From: Comamonadaceae bacterium
GTDB taxonomy: Bacteria; Pseudomonadota; Gammaproteobacteria; Burkholderiales; Burkholderiaceae_C
Length of the DNA stretch: 5,471 nt
Assembly: GCA_947374105.1 (NCBI GenBank)
Contig: CANCAO010000138.1
Span: 1-5,471 of the forward strand
Reading direction: 5' to 3'
The position numbers and the translations under genes are program-made. The notes below the pieces were generated by a model, which was given only the letters and a program-made list of their open reading frames with translations, did not search any database and was not told the origin of the DNA. This document shows, piece after piece, positions 4,478 to 5,471 of this stretch; positions within the stretch are counted from its first letter, which is position 1, and each line of letters opens with the position of its first letter.

Positions 4478-5471
4478 TCAGGGTTTGGCTTTAGGTCCAA
4501 GTTCTTGCACCCCCAGCAAATGCCGCAGGTTTCGCGCGAAATCGGTATTGTCCTGGTAGCCCTTGAACAGCGCAGCACCGGGGCCGATAGCCGACACCGT
4601 GGCCGGTTCGCTGGTGTGGCCCGAGCTGCCCCAGTAAAACCCAGTTTGCCGTGCCACCATCAAGCCCAGCGCAGGCGCGGGCGTAGGGGGTTCGTGATGA
4701 TGGCGGATGTTCAAGCTGGGGGGCTGTTTGTTGAGGATCAGTGCTCTGACCTCATCATCCATTTGCATACCTGGCAGGTTGTTCTGGATCAGCTCACTCA
4801 GGTAAGCCATGACGGCATTGGCATCTGCGCCTTCTTTGGCCTTTACCTCCATGCGGTCAGAAATTGCTTGGAAGGACATTTTGAAGCTGCCAATCAAGCG
4901 GAGCATGTCCGCATTCACAACCAGTGAACCGTTTGCCTTGGGCCGCTTGGCCGAGGTCGGCGAGAAACCACCGGTTTCATGGTCGCCAGTGACAATAACC
5001 AAGGTGTCCGGGTGTTTTTGACGAAACGCCAAGGCGACCTTGACCGCATCATCAAACGCCCACAGCTCGTGCATGAGCGCGCTCACGTCGTTGTCGTGGC
5101 CAGCGGTATCGGTGTTTTCGTTCTCGACAAACAGCACAAAGCCTTTGTTGGGTGCGGCAGACAACACCTTCAGTGCCGACGTCGTCATCTCCGCCAGACT
5201 CGGCTGCTTGGCCGCGTCCCGGTCAATGGCGAAGTCCATAGCCTCGTCAGCAAAAAGACCCAGTAATTTGGCATTGCGTTGATGCAATGGCGCGGCCAAG
5301 TCCGCCGTTTTAGTGGCGACGGCATAACCCTTCTTGCGAAACGCCTCCACCGTGTCCTGCTCATCTTTGCGCTTGCCGCCATCAATACCATCCAGCTTGA
5401 AGTAATCGGCACCGCCACCCAGCAACACCTCGGGGGCCAGAGCCAGGTATTGGTTGACGATGAACTCATAG
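4478..5471 (-). CDS. Alkaline phosphatase, PhoA family (5' part outside window)
   Basis: The reading frame runs unbroken from the right edge (first whole codons read YEFIVNQYLALAPEVLLGGG) to TGA at 4480-4478, giving about 330 residues. The GTG at 5428-5426 is an internal valine, not a start. This is the C-terminal two thirds of a metal-dependent phosphomonoesterase, normally exported to the periplasm. Visible metal ligands, by E. coli PhoA equivalence, are Glu in FVENENTD (5125-5123), Asp (5110-5108) and His (5098-5096) in TDTAGHDND, Asp-His in TGDHETGGF (4984-4979), and His in SGHTSEPATV (4618-4616). The nucleophilic serine region and any signal peptide lie outside the window. An insert rich in His and Pro (IRHHHEPPTPAPA) precedes the last metal histidine, in the place of the variable crown region. 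The end (DNTDFARNLRHLLG) is standard for the family. No frameshift is seen. Confidence 0.93.
   Translation of the reverse strand, partial: YEFIVNQYLALAPEVLLGGGADYFKLDGIDGGKRKDEQDTVEAFRKKGYAVATKTADLAAPLHQRNAKLLGLFADEAMDFAIDRDAAKQPSLAEMTTSALKVLSAAPNKGFVLFVENENTDTAGHDNDVSALMHELWAFDDAVKVALAFRQKHPDTLVIVTGDHETGGFSPTSAKRPKANGSLVVNADMLRLIGSFKMSFQAISDRMEVKAKEGADANAVMAYLSELIQNNLPGMQMDDEVRALILNKQPPSLNIRHHHEPPTPAPALGLMVARQTGFYWGSSGHTSEPATVSAIGPGAALFKGYQDNTDFARNLRHLLGVQELGPKAKP

Noticed and set aside
4505..4927. Plus-strand open frame of 140 codons opposite the alkaline phosphatase
   Set aside because: It is a shadow of the phosphatase reading frame, with no ribosome-binding site and no recognisable domain.
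5426..5428. GTG as the start codon of the phosphatase
   Set aside because: The frame stays open to the window edge and the upstream residues (FIVNQYLALAPE) fit the PhoA family, so the gene starts outside the window.

Overview
The window looks like a chromosomal segment of a betaproteobacterium, most likely a Comamonadaceae member of the Rhodoferax/Polaromonas type. This rests on the protein styles, the moderate-to-high GC of most genes, and an intergenic hairpin (about 4411-4470) that resembles, from memory, a repeat family scattered through those genomes. No tRNA, rRNA, CRISPR array, insertion sequence or phage gene is visible.

Layout. The left edge carries two plus-strand genes: the 3' end of a chromate-transporter (ChrA) gene and, 9 bp after its stop, an unrecognised 75-residue protein. 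Everything after that is on the minus strand. Read in the direction of transcription, from right to left, it consists of a PhoA-type alkaline phosphatase (5' end outside the window), a fold-type I PLP aminotransferase of the 2-aminoadipate/aromatic aminotransferase group, a 510-residue protein joining a MerR-type DNA-binding domain to a PAS-like region and a class III nucleotide cyclase domain, a glutathione S-transferase, and an unrecognised 84-residue protein. The plus- and minus-strand groups converge at 449/457 with only 7 bp between the stop codons. All gene-free gaps are shorter than 160 bp.

The centre of interest is the MerR-PAS-cyclase gene and its upstream region (3030-3186). The protein keeps both metal-binding aspartates, the purine-site lysine, and the transition-state Asn and Arg of class III cyclases, so it is probably catalytically active. 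The position that usually selects adenine or guanine is a valine. Its own promoter has a perfect TTGACA and a 17-bp spacer, with an AAGTACTT palindrome sitting inside the spacer. Near copies of this motif lie upstream and inside the first codons. This suggests autoregulation through its own DNA-binding head, but the operator role is inference.

The remaining genes look like ordinary metabolic or stress genes with no shared pathway. The aminotransferase leader contains two overlapping inverted repeats that cannot form at the same time. The cyclase gene is visibly more AT-rich than the aminotransferase and phosphatase beside it.
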